Positions 41,457 to 51,514 are shown, numbered from the stretch's first letter. The stretch is DNA of 64,000 bases from an uncultured Verrucomicrobiae bacterium (GCA_937775205.1 CALKBX010000001.1:62001-126000); one strand, 5' to 3'. Numbers and translations are program-made. The notes: generated by a model from the sequence alone, not told the origin.

Positions 41457-42871
41457 GGGGCCACCTCCTTTGGCACATCAAAACCGCCCCCCAAGGCGAG
41501 GTGAAGATTCACGCGGTTTTCCAAACGCAACCGTCGCACACCCACTTGTTGGCTGCTGAATTCATTGACGCGCCGCTGCATTTCCAGTACCCGCGCAAAA
41601 GGCTCCAGTCCGCGCGCAAAACGATTCTCAGCCAACCCCAATGCCTGCGTGGCTTTGGTGGCGCCTTCCGTCAGACGCGCCTCGCGCCCGGCCAGCCAGC
41701 CTTCGTTCGCCAGTGCCGTCTCCACCTCGGCAAACGCGTTGAGCACAGTGGCGCGATATTGAATTACCGCCTCGGCCGCCATGGCCTCGCGCAGTTTCAC
41801 ACTGGCGCGCAAACGTCCACTGTTGAAAATCGGTTGCGTGAGATTTGTCCCCAACGACCACACAAGCAAATGATTGTTCATTAAATTTTCAAGCTCATCA
41901 CTGGAAGTGCCGCCTGAAGCAGTGAGAGAAAATTTAGGATACAATTCCGCGCGCGCAACGGCCGTGCGGGCATCAGCAGCGATTAGGCGACTGTGTGCCC
42001 CCAATATATCCGGACGGCGGGTGAGCAGTTGCGACGGCAAACCCGCGGGGATCGCGGCTGGCAATTCCGGCATAACCGGCACTCCCTCCAATGCACCGGC
42101 GGGATAACGCCCGAGCAACACTTCCAATTTCCGCCGAGCCTCTGCGCGCGGGGAACGCCATTGCTCCACACCCGCCCGCGCGGCAGCGAGGTTGACCTCG
42201 GCCAAACGCAAGTCCAACGCCGGCCCCACGCCAAGCCCGTAACGCAAGTTGGCCTGGCGCACGGCGGTTTCGAGGATGAAGACATTGGCTTTAGCCAACC
42301 CCAATTGTTCACGCGCCTCGGTGAGCGCCAGCCACGCCTTCACCGTTTGCGCAGCCAGCGATTGCCGCGCCGCGCGTAGCTCTGCCTGCGCGATAGCGGT
42401 GTCCATCGAAGCCGCAAGTTGACCGGCGCGAATGCGGCCCCACACATCCACCTCCCAATTACTCGAGAGCGTGAATCCATAATTTTCCGAGCGGGAAGTG
42501 AGCACCGAGGAATCGCCAATCGGCAGCCCAATAATATTACTGCGTTTTTTATTGGCATCCAACGAAGCATTCAACGTGGGCCGGCGATCCGCGCCCGCGA
42601 TGTGTTGCCGTAAGCGCGCCTGCTCCAACCGCACCGCGGTGGCCTGCAGATCCGGATTATTAGCCAATGCTTCCTCGACTAGATTGGCTAATTCGGCATT
42701 CGCCAGCGCTTCCCACCACTTGCCAGACGGGGCATTCGTCGAACTTTGGCCCGCCGCCCATTGCGCCGGTAAGCTCATGGAAAAGTCCGAGCGCTCCGGC
42801 AACTGCAGCGCGCAGCCAGCCAACACCCACCCGATCACCAGAAAAAATATATTGCGGCAACTCGTGTTCAT
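41453..42871 (-). CDS. RND efflux outer membrane lipoprotein (NodT/OprM type)
   Basis: The TolC-like channel of the efflux system. The 472-residue protein has a lipoprotein signal with lipobox LAGC (NIFFLVIGWVLAGCALQLPER). Two OEP repeats cover about residues 55-240 and 255-455, each a long helical hairpin. The first contains WWEALANAELANLVEEALANNPDLQATAVRLEQAR; the second, PAGLPSQLLTRRPDILGAHSRLIAADARTAVARAELYPKFSLTASGG. It is the first structural gene after the regulator (4-bp overlap) and precedes the adaptor. Confidence 0.94.
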   Translation of the reverse strand: MNTSCRNIFFLVIGWVLAGCALQLPERSDFSMSLPAQWAAGQSSTNAPSGKWWEALANAELANLVEEALANNPDLQATAVRLEQARLRQHIAGADRRPTLNASLDANKKRSNIIGLPIGDSSVLTSRSENYGFTLSSNWEVDVWGRIRAGQLAASMDTAIAQAELRAARQSLAAQTVKAWLALTEAREQLGLAKANVFILETAVRQANLRYGLGVGPALDLRLAEVNLAAARAGVEQWRSPRAEARRKLEVLLGRYPAGALEGVPVMPELPAAIPAGLPSQLLTRRPDILGAHSRLIAADARTAVARAELYPKFSLTASGGTSSDELENLMNNHLLVWSLGTNLTQPIFNSGRLRASVKLREAMAAEAVIQYRATVLNAFAEVETALANEGWLAGREARLTEGATKATQALGLAENRFARGLEPFARVLEMQRRVNEFSSQQVGVRRLRLENRVNLHLALGGGFDVPKEVAP

Positions 42872-43497
42872 CGCGATTTAGCCTTGAAACCTGCCGTTAA
42901 GAAATTCACCAACTGTTCGATCATCACTTCCGTGTCATCCGGATTACAGCGCCCGCCGGAAAACGCACGCAACCGCTCCGCATCCGCCATCGTGTGCGCC
43001 ATGGCGCCAACCAGAAAATGAATGCGCCAAAATAAATCTTCCGGTGGTAATTTTGGTAACGCCCGTTGCAGCGCGGGAATGAAGCGGCCCGCCACCTCCT
43101 GCAATTGGTTATCCAGCATGGCTTGAATTTTCGGATCAGGTTCCATGAAGCAACGACCCAACAATTGCATAAACACCGCACCGCCTTTTTTGGGGTTGCG
43201 ACTCAACCGCAACGCCGGCCCTACCAGCGCGGCGAGCACGTTCCGCAGCGGCATGACGCGCCGCGCGCTCTTGCGCTCTTCCCCCTCCAATAGCGCCAAG
43301 CGCTCGGCATTCAAAGGCACCAACCGCCGCGCCATCACCGCCCGCAACAATAATTCTTTGCTGCCAAAGTGATAATGCACCGCCGCCAAATTCACCTTGG
43401 CTCGGCCAATGATCTGCCGCAACGAAGTCGCGTGAGGACCGCGCACGGCAAACAACTGTTCCGCCGCATCCAAAATATCCCGCTTTGTATCCTTCAT
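42868..43497 (-). CDS. TetR-family transcriptional repressor of the efflux operon
   Basis: A 209-residue TetR regulator, starting at MKDTKRDILDAAEQLF (43497; a Met three codons earlier is also possible). The helix-turn-helix is AVRGPHATSLRQIIGRAKVNLAAVHYHFGSKELLL, close to the AcrR/CerR style. The C-terminal ligand domain (residues 80-205) contains MQLLGRCFMEPDPKIQAML, of the YbiH/CecR C-terminal type. It is the first gene of the operon and lies about 12 bp from a perfect palindrome that overlaps the expected promoter, so it most likely represses itself and the three efflux genes. The inducer is unknown. Confidence 0.93.
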   Translation of the reverse strand: MKDTKRDILDAAEQLFAVRGPHATSLRQIIGRAKVNLAAVHYHFGSKELLLRAVMARRLVPLNAERLALLEGEERKSARRVMPLRNVLAALVGPALRLSRNPKKGGAVFMQLLGRCFMEPDPKIQAMLDNQLQEVAGRFIPALQRALPKLPPEDLFWRIHFLVGAMAHTMADAERLRAFSGGRCNPDDTEVMIEQLVNFLTAGFKAKSR

Positions 43498-43508
43498 CAC
43501 AACCATTC

Positions 43509-43528
43509 ATTCAAACGTTCGTTTGAAT
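43509..43528. promoter_or_regulatory. Operator palindrome of the efflux tetR
   Basis: ATTCAAACG (43509-43517) and CGTTTGAAT (43520-43528) form a perfect 9-bp inverted repeat with a 2-bp spacer, 11 bp upstream of the tetR start codon. Size and symmetry fit a TetR-family dimer site. A partial copy (GGCGTTCAAT) follows at 43531-43540. Confidence 0.8.
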
Positions 43529-43593
43529 CAGGCGTTCAATTTAGGTGACTTGGATCGAATGTCAACTGGAAGTTTGAAAAAAGAAAGGGGAAT

Positions 43594-44535
43594 TCAGCCG
43601 AGCTGTTGTCCGACTTGCAATGGGCAGCCATTAAGAAATTCTGCCGCGTTCAAAGGGCGGCCGCCTTCCCGTTGTAATTTGATGAGATTGAGCGATTGTT
43701 TGCCGCACCCAACTAAAACGCCATTTTCGTCCGCGGACAACACTTCCCCGGCACTTCCATTCGCGGGTGAAATGTCGGTGGCCTGAATTTTTAATAAACG
43801 ATTTTTCTCAGTGGGCAATTCAGTATAAATCCCGGGCCAAGGCGTGAGGGCGCGCCATTGACTGTGAATATTTGTTGCCGGTTGGGTCCAGTCGATTCGG
43901 CCGTCTTGCTTGGTGATTTTTCGCGCGTAGGTTGATTGACTGTCATCCTGCGAAACCGTCACGAGGGTGCCACCCAAAAACGCGGGGAGCGACTGGATTA
44001 ATAAAGCCGCACCCATTTCGGCCAGTCGGTCGTGCAAAGTTTCGGCAGTGTCTGATTTGGTGATCGAGGTTTTCACGGTGGTGATCATGTCGCCAGTGTC
44101 GAGGCCGGCGTCCATGCGCATGAGGGTGATTCCAGTTTCAGCATCGCCATCAAGGATTGCCCATTGAATGGGGGCAGCGCCGCGATGGCGCGGGAGGAGT
44201 GAGGCGTGAATGTTCAACGCGCCGTGCGTTGGGAGGTCGAGGACGGTTTGGGGGAGGATTTGGCCGTAGGCGGTGACGATGAAAAGATCGGCCTCAAAGG
44301 CGGCGAGTTGCTTGAGGACTTCCGGGGTGCGGAGTGTTTCAGGCTGGATGACAGGCAGCCCGAGGGTGAGCGCGCATTGCTTGACGGGGCTGGGCTGGGG
44401 CTTGAGTTTGCGCCCGCTGGGGCGATCGGGCTGGGTGACCACGCCCACCACCTCGGCGATGGGGCTGGCGTGAAGGGCGGCGAGCGGCGGACAGGCCAGT
44501 TCGGCGGTGCCCATGTAGAGCACGCGGGCGGGCAT
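43594..44535 (-). CDS. fmt: Methionyl-tRNA formyltransferase
   Basis: Fmt formylates initiator Met-tRNA. The start ATG (44533-44535) overlaps the stop of the upstream kinase gene as ATGA, giving 313 residues; the frame is open to 44544. The N-terminal MPARVLYMGTAELACPPLAAL, the catalytic Asn-His in LNIHASLLPRHRGAAPIQWAIL and the Asp in DAGLDTGDM are present. The C-terminal tRNA-binding domain has YARKITKQDGRIDWTQPA and CGKQSLNLIKLQREG. No def (deformylase) gene is adjacent. Confidence 0.95.
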   Translation of the reverse strand: MPARVLYMGTAELACPPLAALHASPIAEVVGVVTQPDRPSGRKLKPQPSPVKQCALTLGLPVIQPETLRTPEVLKQLAAFEADLFIVTAYGQILPQTVLDLPTHGALNIHASLLPRHRGAAPIQWAILDGDAETGITLMRMDAGLDTGDMITTVKTSITKSDTAETLHDRLAEMGAALLIQSLPAFLGGTLVTVSQDDSQSTYARKITKQDGRIDWTQPATNIHSQWRALTPWPGIYTELPTEKNRLLKIQATDISPANGSAGEVLSADENGVLVGCGKQSLNLIKLQREGGRPLNAAEFLNGCPLQVGQQLG

Positions 44536-45128
44536 CAGTTGCAAAACTCCAGTTGACCGAGGGCTTCGGCGACGCCGCCAAGCACTTTGACAGGCGATTG
44601 GGTGGAATTGATATCGTACACGATGCTGGACTCAAAACAATCGAGCACCGGCTGGGTTTCGTTTTTGTAGGTTTCGAAGCGTTGGCGAATGATGTCAAGA
44701 TTGGCATCGTCCAGTCGGCTTTCGAGCAGGGCACGGCGCTGGATGCGCTGGATCATTTGTTCCTGATCCGGGCAGGCGAGGTGCAGCACAGCCAGCACGT
44801 TCACGTGCGCATTCATCATTTCAACTTGATGCGGATTGCGCGGGATACCATCGAGCACGAGGAAATCCTGCTTGGGATGGAAAGCTCCCTTGACGATGGC
44901 GCTCTCCATATTTTTTTGCCAAAGGGTGATGGTGAATTCGTCGGGCACCAACTCACCTCGGCTGGAATATTCCAGAAAGGTTTTTCCCAACGGATCATCC
45001 GGGCGCAGATTGCGGAAGGCATCGCCACAGGCGAAGTAGTAGCAGTTGGGGAGGTGGCGCAGAATGCGACCCTGAGTTCCCTTGCCGGAACCGGGCGCTC
45101 CAAAGAGAAGCACGGCGTTGTATTTCAT
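44535..45128 (-). CDS. Adenylate-kinase-like nucleoside monophosphate kinase
   Basis: The 197-residue protein (start MKYNAVLLFGAPGSGKGTQ; an in-frame Met four codons earlier also exists) has the P-loop GAPGSGKGTQG, the NMP-binding stretch YYFACGDAFRNL and the Walker B-like DFLVLDGIPRNPHQV. The LID region is short and without zinc cysteines (RRALLESRLDDANLDIIRQRFETY). It could be a second adenylate kinase or act on another nucleotide; the main adk is not in the window. It overlaps fmt by ATGA and follows the unknown membrane protein gene by 4 bp. Confidence 0.82.
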   Translation of the reverse strand: MKYNAVLLFGAPGSGKGTQGRILRHLPNCYYFACGDAFRNLRPDDPLGKTFLEYSSRGELVPDEFTITLWQKNMESAIVKGAFHPKQDFLVLDGIPRNPHQVEMMNAHVNVLAVLHLACPDQEQMIQRIQRRALLESRLDDANLDIIRQRFETYKNETQPVLDCFESSIVYDINSTQSPVKVLGGVAEALGQLEFCN

Positions 45129-45132
45129 TGAT

Positions 45133-46404
45133 TCAGGCACGACCGAGCACCTCCACTTCTGTGAGGTCGGCGTAGCTTAAAAATTCTTCCATCCACTGTC
45201 CCTGCGAAGCAAAAATAAATTGCAACCCCGTGGCATCCACAGATGAAATGTAGTGGACGGAATACTCGGTGGACGCAGTGCGGAGGATGAGTGCTTCGCC
45301 GGTGGTGGCTGCAGTGCCCACAAATTGAGCAAAGTATTGGCTGAAAAATCCCGGGGTAAATTGGTATTCCGAGCTGTGATAATGCTCGAGTGACTGCGCA
45401 ACCGTTACCGGCGCAACGGCGGGTTCCTCCGCGAATTGAGTTTCCTCCGCCCCGACCGCGGGAAGATTGGCGTACGGTGAATCCGGATCATCCTCGTATT
45501 TCATCTTTCGCACTGCGGGCAAAGGCGTGGGTGGCGTGGTGCTGGGCAACTCAGCAACCCCCGGAACACCCGGCGCGGCTAACGCTGAAGCCACCTGTGG
45601 TGGCAGCGCAAGGAATACCGCAGGGCCCACGACGGGCAAGATGGCGCTCAGGGCGCACACAAGTTTCACTGGTCGCTTTTTGAAGCGTGCAATTTCATAA
45701 CCCGCATAGCCGCTGAGCGCCATGACCAGTAACGCGATGAAAATGCCGGAGGGATTGAATACCACTTCCGGGCTCAAAGCACTGGCGGGTGGGCGGCGCT
45801 CCGGGAAAGGCAGCACGCCAGGGGGTTCGACAAGTTGAAAGGGTGAAGCCGGCGAGGCGGAGGCGGCATTGCTCGTCGGTTGTGGCGGAGGCGGCAGACT
45901 GTTGGTGGGAGCGAGAACTGGCACGGCGATCCCCACGGGCTGCGGGATTCCCGTATTGGTGTTCACTGCGGGCGGCGCGGGGGCTTTGGCCACCGGCATC
46001 GGCTGGGGCGGTTGAACTGGCAAAACAGGTTGAGCCGGTGAGAGTGGCTGGACTGGCTTGGGTAAAGGCGCGACAACTACTGGGGCTTTTTTTCTTCGTG
46101 CTGTCTCGACGGCTTCCATGATTTGGAATTTAACATCACGAGGTTTTTGGTTGAAAACAGGATCCTTCAAAAACTCGCTCATCAGCAAACCCAAACTGCG
46201 CGCGGTGAATTCGTCCCAGCGATGGCGCACGCCATTTCCAAAGCCGCCGCCGGTGGGTCGAAGCACAACGCCATCCGGGTTAACGGAAATAACGCTGTGC
46301 ACCTGAACAGGTTTGCGCTCGCCCTGAAATTCCACGAGAAACGCAGCACGCGCTTCCGGCATCGCAACCAGTAGCCAAACTAATAATGAAATCCTCCCCC
46401 TCAC
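45133..46404 (-). CDS. Hypothetical secreted/membrane protein with proline-rich middle
   Basis: I do not recognise this gene. The frame is open from 46623 but overlaps nnr; a GTG at 46404, 32 bp past the nnr stop, gives a signal peptide (VRGRISLLVWLLVAMPEARA) and 423 residues, so I chose it with doubt. The N-terminal domain (residues 20-90: FLVEFQGERKPVQVHSVISVNPDG) is followed by a long Pro/Ala linker. Two membrane helices follow (GIFIALLVMALSGYAGYEIARF and LVCALSAILPVVGPAVFLALPP), then a C-terminal domain (FTPGFFSQYFAQFVG to YADLTEVEVLGRA). The last domain looks folded and may bind something in the cytoplasm. It is in the nnr-kinase-fmt unit. Confidence 0.6.
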   Translation of the reverse strand: MRGRISLLVWLLVAMPEARAAFLVEFQGERKPVQVHSVISVNPDGVVLRPTGGGFGNGVRHRWDEFTARSLGLLMSEFLKDPVFNQKPRDVKFQIMEAVETARRKKAPVVVAPLPKPVQPLSPAQPVLPVQPPQPMPVAKAPAPPAVNTNTGIPQPVGIAVPVLAPTNSLPPPPQPTSNAASASPASPFQLVEPPGVLPFPERRPPASALSPEVVFNPSGIFIALLVMALSGYAGYEIARFKKRPVKLVCALSAILPVVGPAVFLALPPQVASALAAPGVPGVAELPSTTPPTPLPAVRKMKYEDDPDSPYANLPAVGAEETQFAEEPAVAPVTVAQSLEHYHSSEYQFTPGFFSQYFAQFVGTAATTGEALILRTASTEYSVHYISSVDATGLQFIFASQGQWMEEFLSYADLTEVEVLGRA

Positions 46405-46435
46405 TCCTCGGGCAACATGCACCAGAAAAACGATT

Positions 46436-47861
46436 TCAGCAATCAAAAACACGCCCCAAGGCCGCAATAAAATCGTCCATCCCCCAATGGTCATCGTATA
46501 TAGAAAGATGATCAGCCGCCGCCCCATGTCGCCAAACTCCGAGCGCGGCGATATCATGCGGGGCCTGTTGCAAATCTTTCCGCGCCAGCCATCCACCCAA
46601 ATATCCCGCCAACACGTCGCCACTACCGCCCTGCGCCAAACGCGGCGTGCCTGTGGAATTTATTTGAATCGGCCCTTTCGCATAACCAACGAGCGTGTGG
46701 CGACCTTTCAGAATAGTCAGCGCACCGCCGCAAGTAGCGGAAAGCGCGCGCAACGCCAACTGGCGATTGGCCTGCACTTTTCCTGGCGTGCAATCAAGCA
46801 ATCGCGCCGCTTCGCCCGGATGCGGCGTCACCACCCGCACGGCCTCGTCCGGGGTGGGTTCGTTGCCGATCCATTCCAACGCGGAGGCGTCCACCACGAT
46901 TGGGTTTTCTGATTCCCGCCACAGATTGATTACCACTCGCTGCAAACTTTCCGGCACGTCCGGCCCCGCCAAGCCCGGGCCGATTACAATTGCCGTGCAG
47001 GCGCTAAGGGTGTGGACGACATGTTCATCCCAAGGATGCACCATCGCCGATTGCAATTGCGCGGCCACTGGCGCGTACGCGGGCGTGAACACGCTCACCA
47101 AGCCAACGCCCGAACATTCCGCCGCGCGGGCTGCCAATATCGCCGCCCCGTGATAACCGGTGGAGCCGGCAATGATGCCTACATGCCCGAAGATGCCCTT
47201 GTGCGCATTGGCCGTACGCTTGGGGATGAAATTTTGAAAATCACTTTCTTCCACCCACCGCAAACCTTCCAATGGCGGTGCCTCAACTAAGCCGATATCG
47301 TCGGCTACTTCCAAGATGACCCACAAATTCCGCCGCGCAATCCGCCACCAACCCATCCTTGGGCGCGCCAAAAGTTAGCGTGCAATCCGCCTGCACGGCC
47401 GCGCCGCGCGGCAGTCCACTGTCAGCATCCAACCCGGAAGGCACGTCCACGGATAAAACAGGAATTCGCAATGCTTGGGTGGCATTGTTCAGCCGCGTGA
47501 CGAACCCGCGCCACTCGTCGGACAGGTCGCGGTTCAACCCAATGCCAAACAGACCGTCGACCACGAGGGCGGTGTTGGAAAGATCCGGCAGCTCCTCAGT
47601 GCCGTCATTGACTTCCAGCACTTCCGTCTCCCAAGCCGAATCCCATCCCTTCAACTTCTCAGCGGCAATGCGCGTATCGCCGCCGTTATTTCCCTTGCCC
47701 ACCAGAAACAAAATGGGATCGGTGGTGGAAGCGCGGGTTTGAATTTTTAATGCAACAGCCTCTCCTGCCCGATGCATGACCGCCTCCACGGACACATCCG
47801 CTGCCCAAGTGCGCTCTTCCCACTCGCGCATTTGCGCCACGGAGATGACCGGCAGTGGCAT
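46436..47861 (-). CDS. nnr: Bifunctional NAD(P)H-hydrate epimerase/dehydratase, frameshifted
   Basis: This repair enzyme rescues damaged NAD(P)HX. The epimerase half (47861 to about 47310) shows FLVGKGNNGGDTRIAA, VVDGLFGIGLNRDL and VLSVDVPSGLDADSG. The dehydratase half (to 46436) shows HKGIFGHVGIIAGSTGYHGAAILAARAA, VVTPHPGEAARLL and RLAQGGSGDVLAGYLGGWLA. The two halves are in different frames; deleting one G from the GG at about 47310 joins them as GHLEVADDIGLVEAPP and yields 474 residues, a normal length. This is either a sequence error or a recent mutation. It follows msrP by 3 bp. Confidence 0.9.
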
Positions 47862-47864
47862 GGG

Positions 47865-48815
47865 TTAACGCCGGTACAAACCGGCCACATCGCCGTAGCC
47901 GTTGTACTTGATGGTGCGGACGCGCAGGCCGTTCAACCCTTTCATTTCCTCGCTGGCCTGGCTCCAGCGCGGGTGCGGCTTGGCGGGGTCCACGTTGGAC
48001 TCAAAAGGATACTCCACCGCCGAGAGCGTGTTCCACAAGGTTTTGGGCTGCTTAGCCACAAATTCAATTTTCACAATGCTCTTGATGCTTTTGTAGCCGT
48101 ATTTCCACGGCACCACCAAACGAAGAGGCGCGCCGTTTTGTTTGAGGAGCGGTTTGCCGTACATACCCGTGGCCACAAAAGTGAGGCCGTGCATTGCCTC
48201 GGCGATTCGCAGCCCTTCCGTGTACGGCCACGGATACTGTGGCAATCTCGCGATGCCGGGCATTTGCCGCGGGATCATTGCGGTGGTAAATTTAACGTAA
48301 CGGGCTTCTTTGGTGGGCTCGGCCAATTCCAGCAACCGCCGCAGCGAAAAACCCGACCACGGCAAAATCATCCCCCACCCTTCCACGCAACGAAAACGAT
48401 ACACTCGCTCTTCAATCCCAAACTTGGCGACCATATCCTGGGCATCCATCTTGAATGGTTTTTTGCAAAGGCCGCCGATGGTCAGCGGCCACGGATCAGT
48501 GCGAAAGGCACCGACCATTCCTTTCACCTTATATTTATCAGTCGAAAACTCATAAAAATTATTGAAACCCGTGGCCCACTGGTGCGGGGTGTGTCGAAAG
48601 TCCGGATTGTATTTGGCGTTTCGTTTCCCCGGATAAAGCTTGAGATTTTGAGCCGCCGTAGCGGCCGCGGCAGTGTTGCCCGACAGCAAGCCGCCGGCCA
48701 GTCCTGCACCCATGCCAAGCGTTTTGAGAAATTGCCGACGATTACGATAGACCGCTTCCGGCGTCACGGCGGACTCCGGCAGATACCAATTGGGTCGAAT
48801 AATGACGTTCGCCAT
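47865..48815 (-). CDS. msrP: Protein-methionine-sulfoxide reductase catalytic subunit MsrP
   Basis: MsrP (YedY) is a periplasmic molybdopterin enzyme that repairs oxidised methionines. The 316-residue protein has a twin-arginine signal (YRNRRQFLKTLGMGAGLAGG) and the Mo-ligand cysteine in YRFRCVEGWGMILPWSGF. The fold also shows RLVVPWKYGYKSIKSIVKIEF and the C-terminal GLNGLRVRTIKYNGYGDVAGLYR. Its usual membrane partner msrQ is not next to it. It is divergent from nadC, with 113 bp between the two. Confidence 0.94.
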   Translation of the reverse strand: MANVIIRPNWYLPESAVTPEAVYRNRRQFLKTLGMGAGLAGGLLSGNTAAAATAAQNLKLYPGKRNAKYNPDFRHTPHQWATGFNNFYEFSTDKYKVKGMVGAFRTDPWPLTIGGLCKKPFKMDAQDMVAKFGIEERVYRFRCVEGWGMILPWSGFSLRRLLELAEPTKEARYVKFTTAMIPRQMPGIARLPQYPWPYTEGLRIAEAMHGLTFVATGMYGKPLLKQNGAPLRLVVPWKYGYKSIKSIVKIEFVAKQPKTLWNTLSAVEYPFESNVDPAKPHPRWSQASEEMKGLNGLRVRTIKYNGYGDVAGLYRR

Positions 48816-48928
48816 GGAGGCAATGTGCCACAGAAGAGGCCAAAAGGATACCTTTTTCCACCCCAGTTATTTTAGTTAAAACAGGGAAAAAATTTGCCAC
48901 ATCGCGCGGCACACTCCAAGAATGGGCC

Positions 48929-49785
48929 GTGGCCGCGCTCGACGAAGAACTCATCCGACAACACGTGCAACGCGCCCTCGCCGAAGACATCGGCGCGGGC
49001 GATGTGACCACCAATGCACTATTGCCCGCCGAGGCGACGGGACGTGCAGTTATCGTCGCGCGCGAACCGCTCACGGTGTGCGGTTTGGCTTTGGCGGAAG
49101 AGGCGTTCGGGCAGCTTTCCCGTGATGCCATTTTTCAAAACCAATTCGAGGACGGCAACGAGGCGGGGGCGGGCGAAACCCTGCTGGAAATCCACGGCCC
49201 CTGCCGCGCGCTGCTCACCGCCGAGCGGACGGCGCTGAATTATCTCCAACGACTTTCCGGCATCGCCACGCAGGCGGCGCGTTATGTCGAAGCCGTACAC
49301 GGCACGGGCGTCCTCATTCTCGACACACGAAAAACCACTCCCGGCTGGAGGGCGTTTGAAAAATATGCGGTGCAATGCGGCGGTGCCCGCAACCATCGGC
49401 GCGGACTCGACGACCTCATTATGATCAAGGACAACCACCTCGCCGCCCTGCCCGGCGACGATCCGGTGGCCGAGCGCCGTCGCGCGCGTGCACGAGGCCG
49501 CGCCGGATTTGAAAGTGGAAGTGGAAGCCGACACGCTCGAACAAGCCGAGGCCGCCGCCAAGGCCGGCGCTGACATTATTCTGCTCGATAATATGCCGCC
49601 CAAAATGCTGTGCGAAGCCGTGGCCCTCATCGATGGCCGCAGCCAAACCGAAGCGAGCGGCGGCATCACGCTGGCCAGACGTTCGTGCCGTGGCCGAAAC
49701 CGGCGTCAATTATATCTCCGTTGGCGCGCTCACGCATTCCGCTGTGGCGGTCGATATCGCGATGGATTTTTCCCCCACCCCATGA
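48929..49785 (+). CDS. nadC: Nicotinate-nucleotide pyrophosphorylase, two frameshifts
   Basis: NadC makes nicotinate mononucleotide from quinolinate in NAD synthesis. Similarity runs through three frames: EELIRQHVQRALAEDIGAGDVTTNALLP, the arginine motif in LTAERTALNYLQRLSGIAT and LDTRKTTPGWRAFEKYAV, then KVEVEADTLEQAEAAAKAGADIILLDNMPP, and finally ETGVNYISVGALTHSA. Removing one C at about 49477 and one A at about 49677 restores a 284-residue protein ending at the TGA at 49783-49785. The start is taken at GTG 48929. An essential gene is unlikely to be truly broken, so an error is suspected. It overlaps birA. Confidence 0.9.
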
Positions 49786-50762
49786 CGCCCTGCCGCCCAA
49801 CTACTCGCCGCCCTGCGCGCCCATCCCGATGGCGTGGCCGGCACGGATTTGTGCCAACAACTCGGCGTCACGCGCGCCGCAGTGTGGTCGCACATCGAGT
49901 CGCTGCGCGAGGCAGGTTTTGAAATCATCGCCAGCCCGCATCGCGGCTATCAGCTCGTGTCCGCGCCCGACGCCCTGCTCGCCGTAGATCTCCAATCGCG
50001 CCTCGTCCAAGCCAAGTGATCGGCAACACCATCCGCGTGCTACCCAACACCACGTCCACCAACGACGAAGCCAGCCGTGCCGCGCTCGAAGGCCATCCCG
50101 AAGGGCTCGTGATTTTTGCGGAAAGCCAATCCGCCGGTCGCGGACGCATGGGGCGGCGCTGGTCCTCGCCCGCCGGACGCGGCCTGTGGTTTTCCGTGCT
50201 GCTGCGCCCCAGCCTCGCCCCGGGCGAATGCACCCAACTCACGGCGGCTCACGGCCAATGCGCTGGTGCGGGCCATCCAATCAGCCACCGGCATCACGCC
50301 GGAAATCAAGTGGCCCAATGACCTTTTAATAAAGGGCAAAAAAATCGCGGGCATTCTCACCGAGATGAGCGCCGAACTGGAGCACGTGCGCTCGGTCGTC
50401 CTCGGCATCGGCATTGATGTGAACCAAACCGCCAGCGAATTCCCCGCCGATCTACGCGGACATTGCTACCTCTCTTAAATTGGCCACGGGCAAAAATGTT
50501 TCGCGACGCGGATCTAGCCGAGGCAGTACTTCGCAACCTTGATCACGAATACGCCCGCATCCTTGCCGGCAACTTCGCCGCCGTGGCGGAGGAATGGGCC
50601 AGCCATTGCAGCACGCTCGGCAAACAAGCCACCATCGACATGGGCACCCGCCGCGTACGCGGACGTGCTGAGGCGTTGGACGAAAATGGCGCGCTACTGC
50701 TCCGTACCGAACACGGCCGAATTGAACGTATCATCGGCGGCGAAGTCACTCTCACGAAATGA
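49782..50762 (+). CDS. birA: Biotin protein ligase/repressor BirA, multiply frameshifted
   Basis: BirA attaches biotin to carboxylases. The N-terminal helix-turn-helix is GVAGTDLCQQLGVTRAAVWSHIESLREAGF, so this is the regulatory type. The ligase part has LPNTTSTNDEA, the biotin-loop GRGRMGRRWSSPAGRGLWFS, IKWPNDLLIKGKKIAGILTE and VLGIGIDVNQ. Five single-base changes would restore it: an extra C near 49788, a missing base near 50015 and near 50255, and extra G near 50461 and near 50512 (giving RDIATSLKLATGKNVSRRDL). All lie in short runs. The ATG overlaps the nadC stop. Confidence 0.88.
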
Positions 50763-51514
50763 ATCTACTGCTCGACATCGGCAACACCCATACCCATGCG
50801 GGCCTCACCCACGGCAAACGCATCTCGCCACACGATAATTTCCCCACCGGCGAGTTGGCAAAGCGCGCCGCGCTGCAAAATGGCTGGAGCGATTTCATCG
50901 GAAAACAAACTGTGGTCCAGCGCGACGTTATGCAGCGTAGTGCCCGACCGCCACGCGCGCGGCGCGGAAAGTTTTACATGGGATGGGAATAAAACACGCA
51001 AGTTATCACCTACCGCAATTGCGGGCTCGAGAGTTGACTACCCCAAACCCGCCACCATCGGCCCCGATCGATTGGCCAATGCGCGGGCGGGACTCGAACA
51101 CTTTGGCGCGCCGGTGGTGATTGTCGACTTCGGCACGGCAGTGACCTTCGACATCGTCGACGCTTAAGGGCCGTTACTGCCGGCGGCATCATCGCCCCCG
51201 GGCTTTCCGCGATGACCGATTATTTGCACGAAAAAACCGCGCTGCTGCCGCGTGTTGAAATCCGTGACATACGTTCCGTCATTGGCAAGACCACCGAACA
51301 CGCCATGCGCATCGGCGCGGTTCACGGCTACCGCGGCCTTATCACCGGGCTCATCGACGAGCTGCGGCGCGAACTGGCCGCGCGCAAACTGCCCGTGGTG
51401 GCCACCGGCGGAACGGAGCGCGACTCATCGCGCGGCAATGCCCTGAAATCACCGCCGTGCGGCCCTTGCTCACGCTCGAAGGGCTCCGGCTCGCTTCCTG
51501 CTCACGCCAGTTGA
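50759..51514 (+). CDS. coaX: Type III pantothenate kinase, multiply frameshifted
   Basis: CoaX phosphorylates pantothenate in coenzyme A synthesis. Fragments in several frames line up in family order: the ATP-binding MNLLLDIGNTHTHAG, CSVVPDRHARG, the pantothenate motif YPKPATIGPDRLANARAG, VIVDFGTAVTFDIVDA, and GGIIAPGL followed by EIRDIRSVIGKTTEHAMRIGAVHGYRGLI and VVATGG. At least three single-base shifts are needed (near 50930, 51020 and 51165). The end is uncertain; I used the first stop before the trpA ATG. It overlaps birA by 4 bp. Confidence 0.85.
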
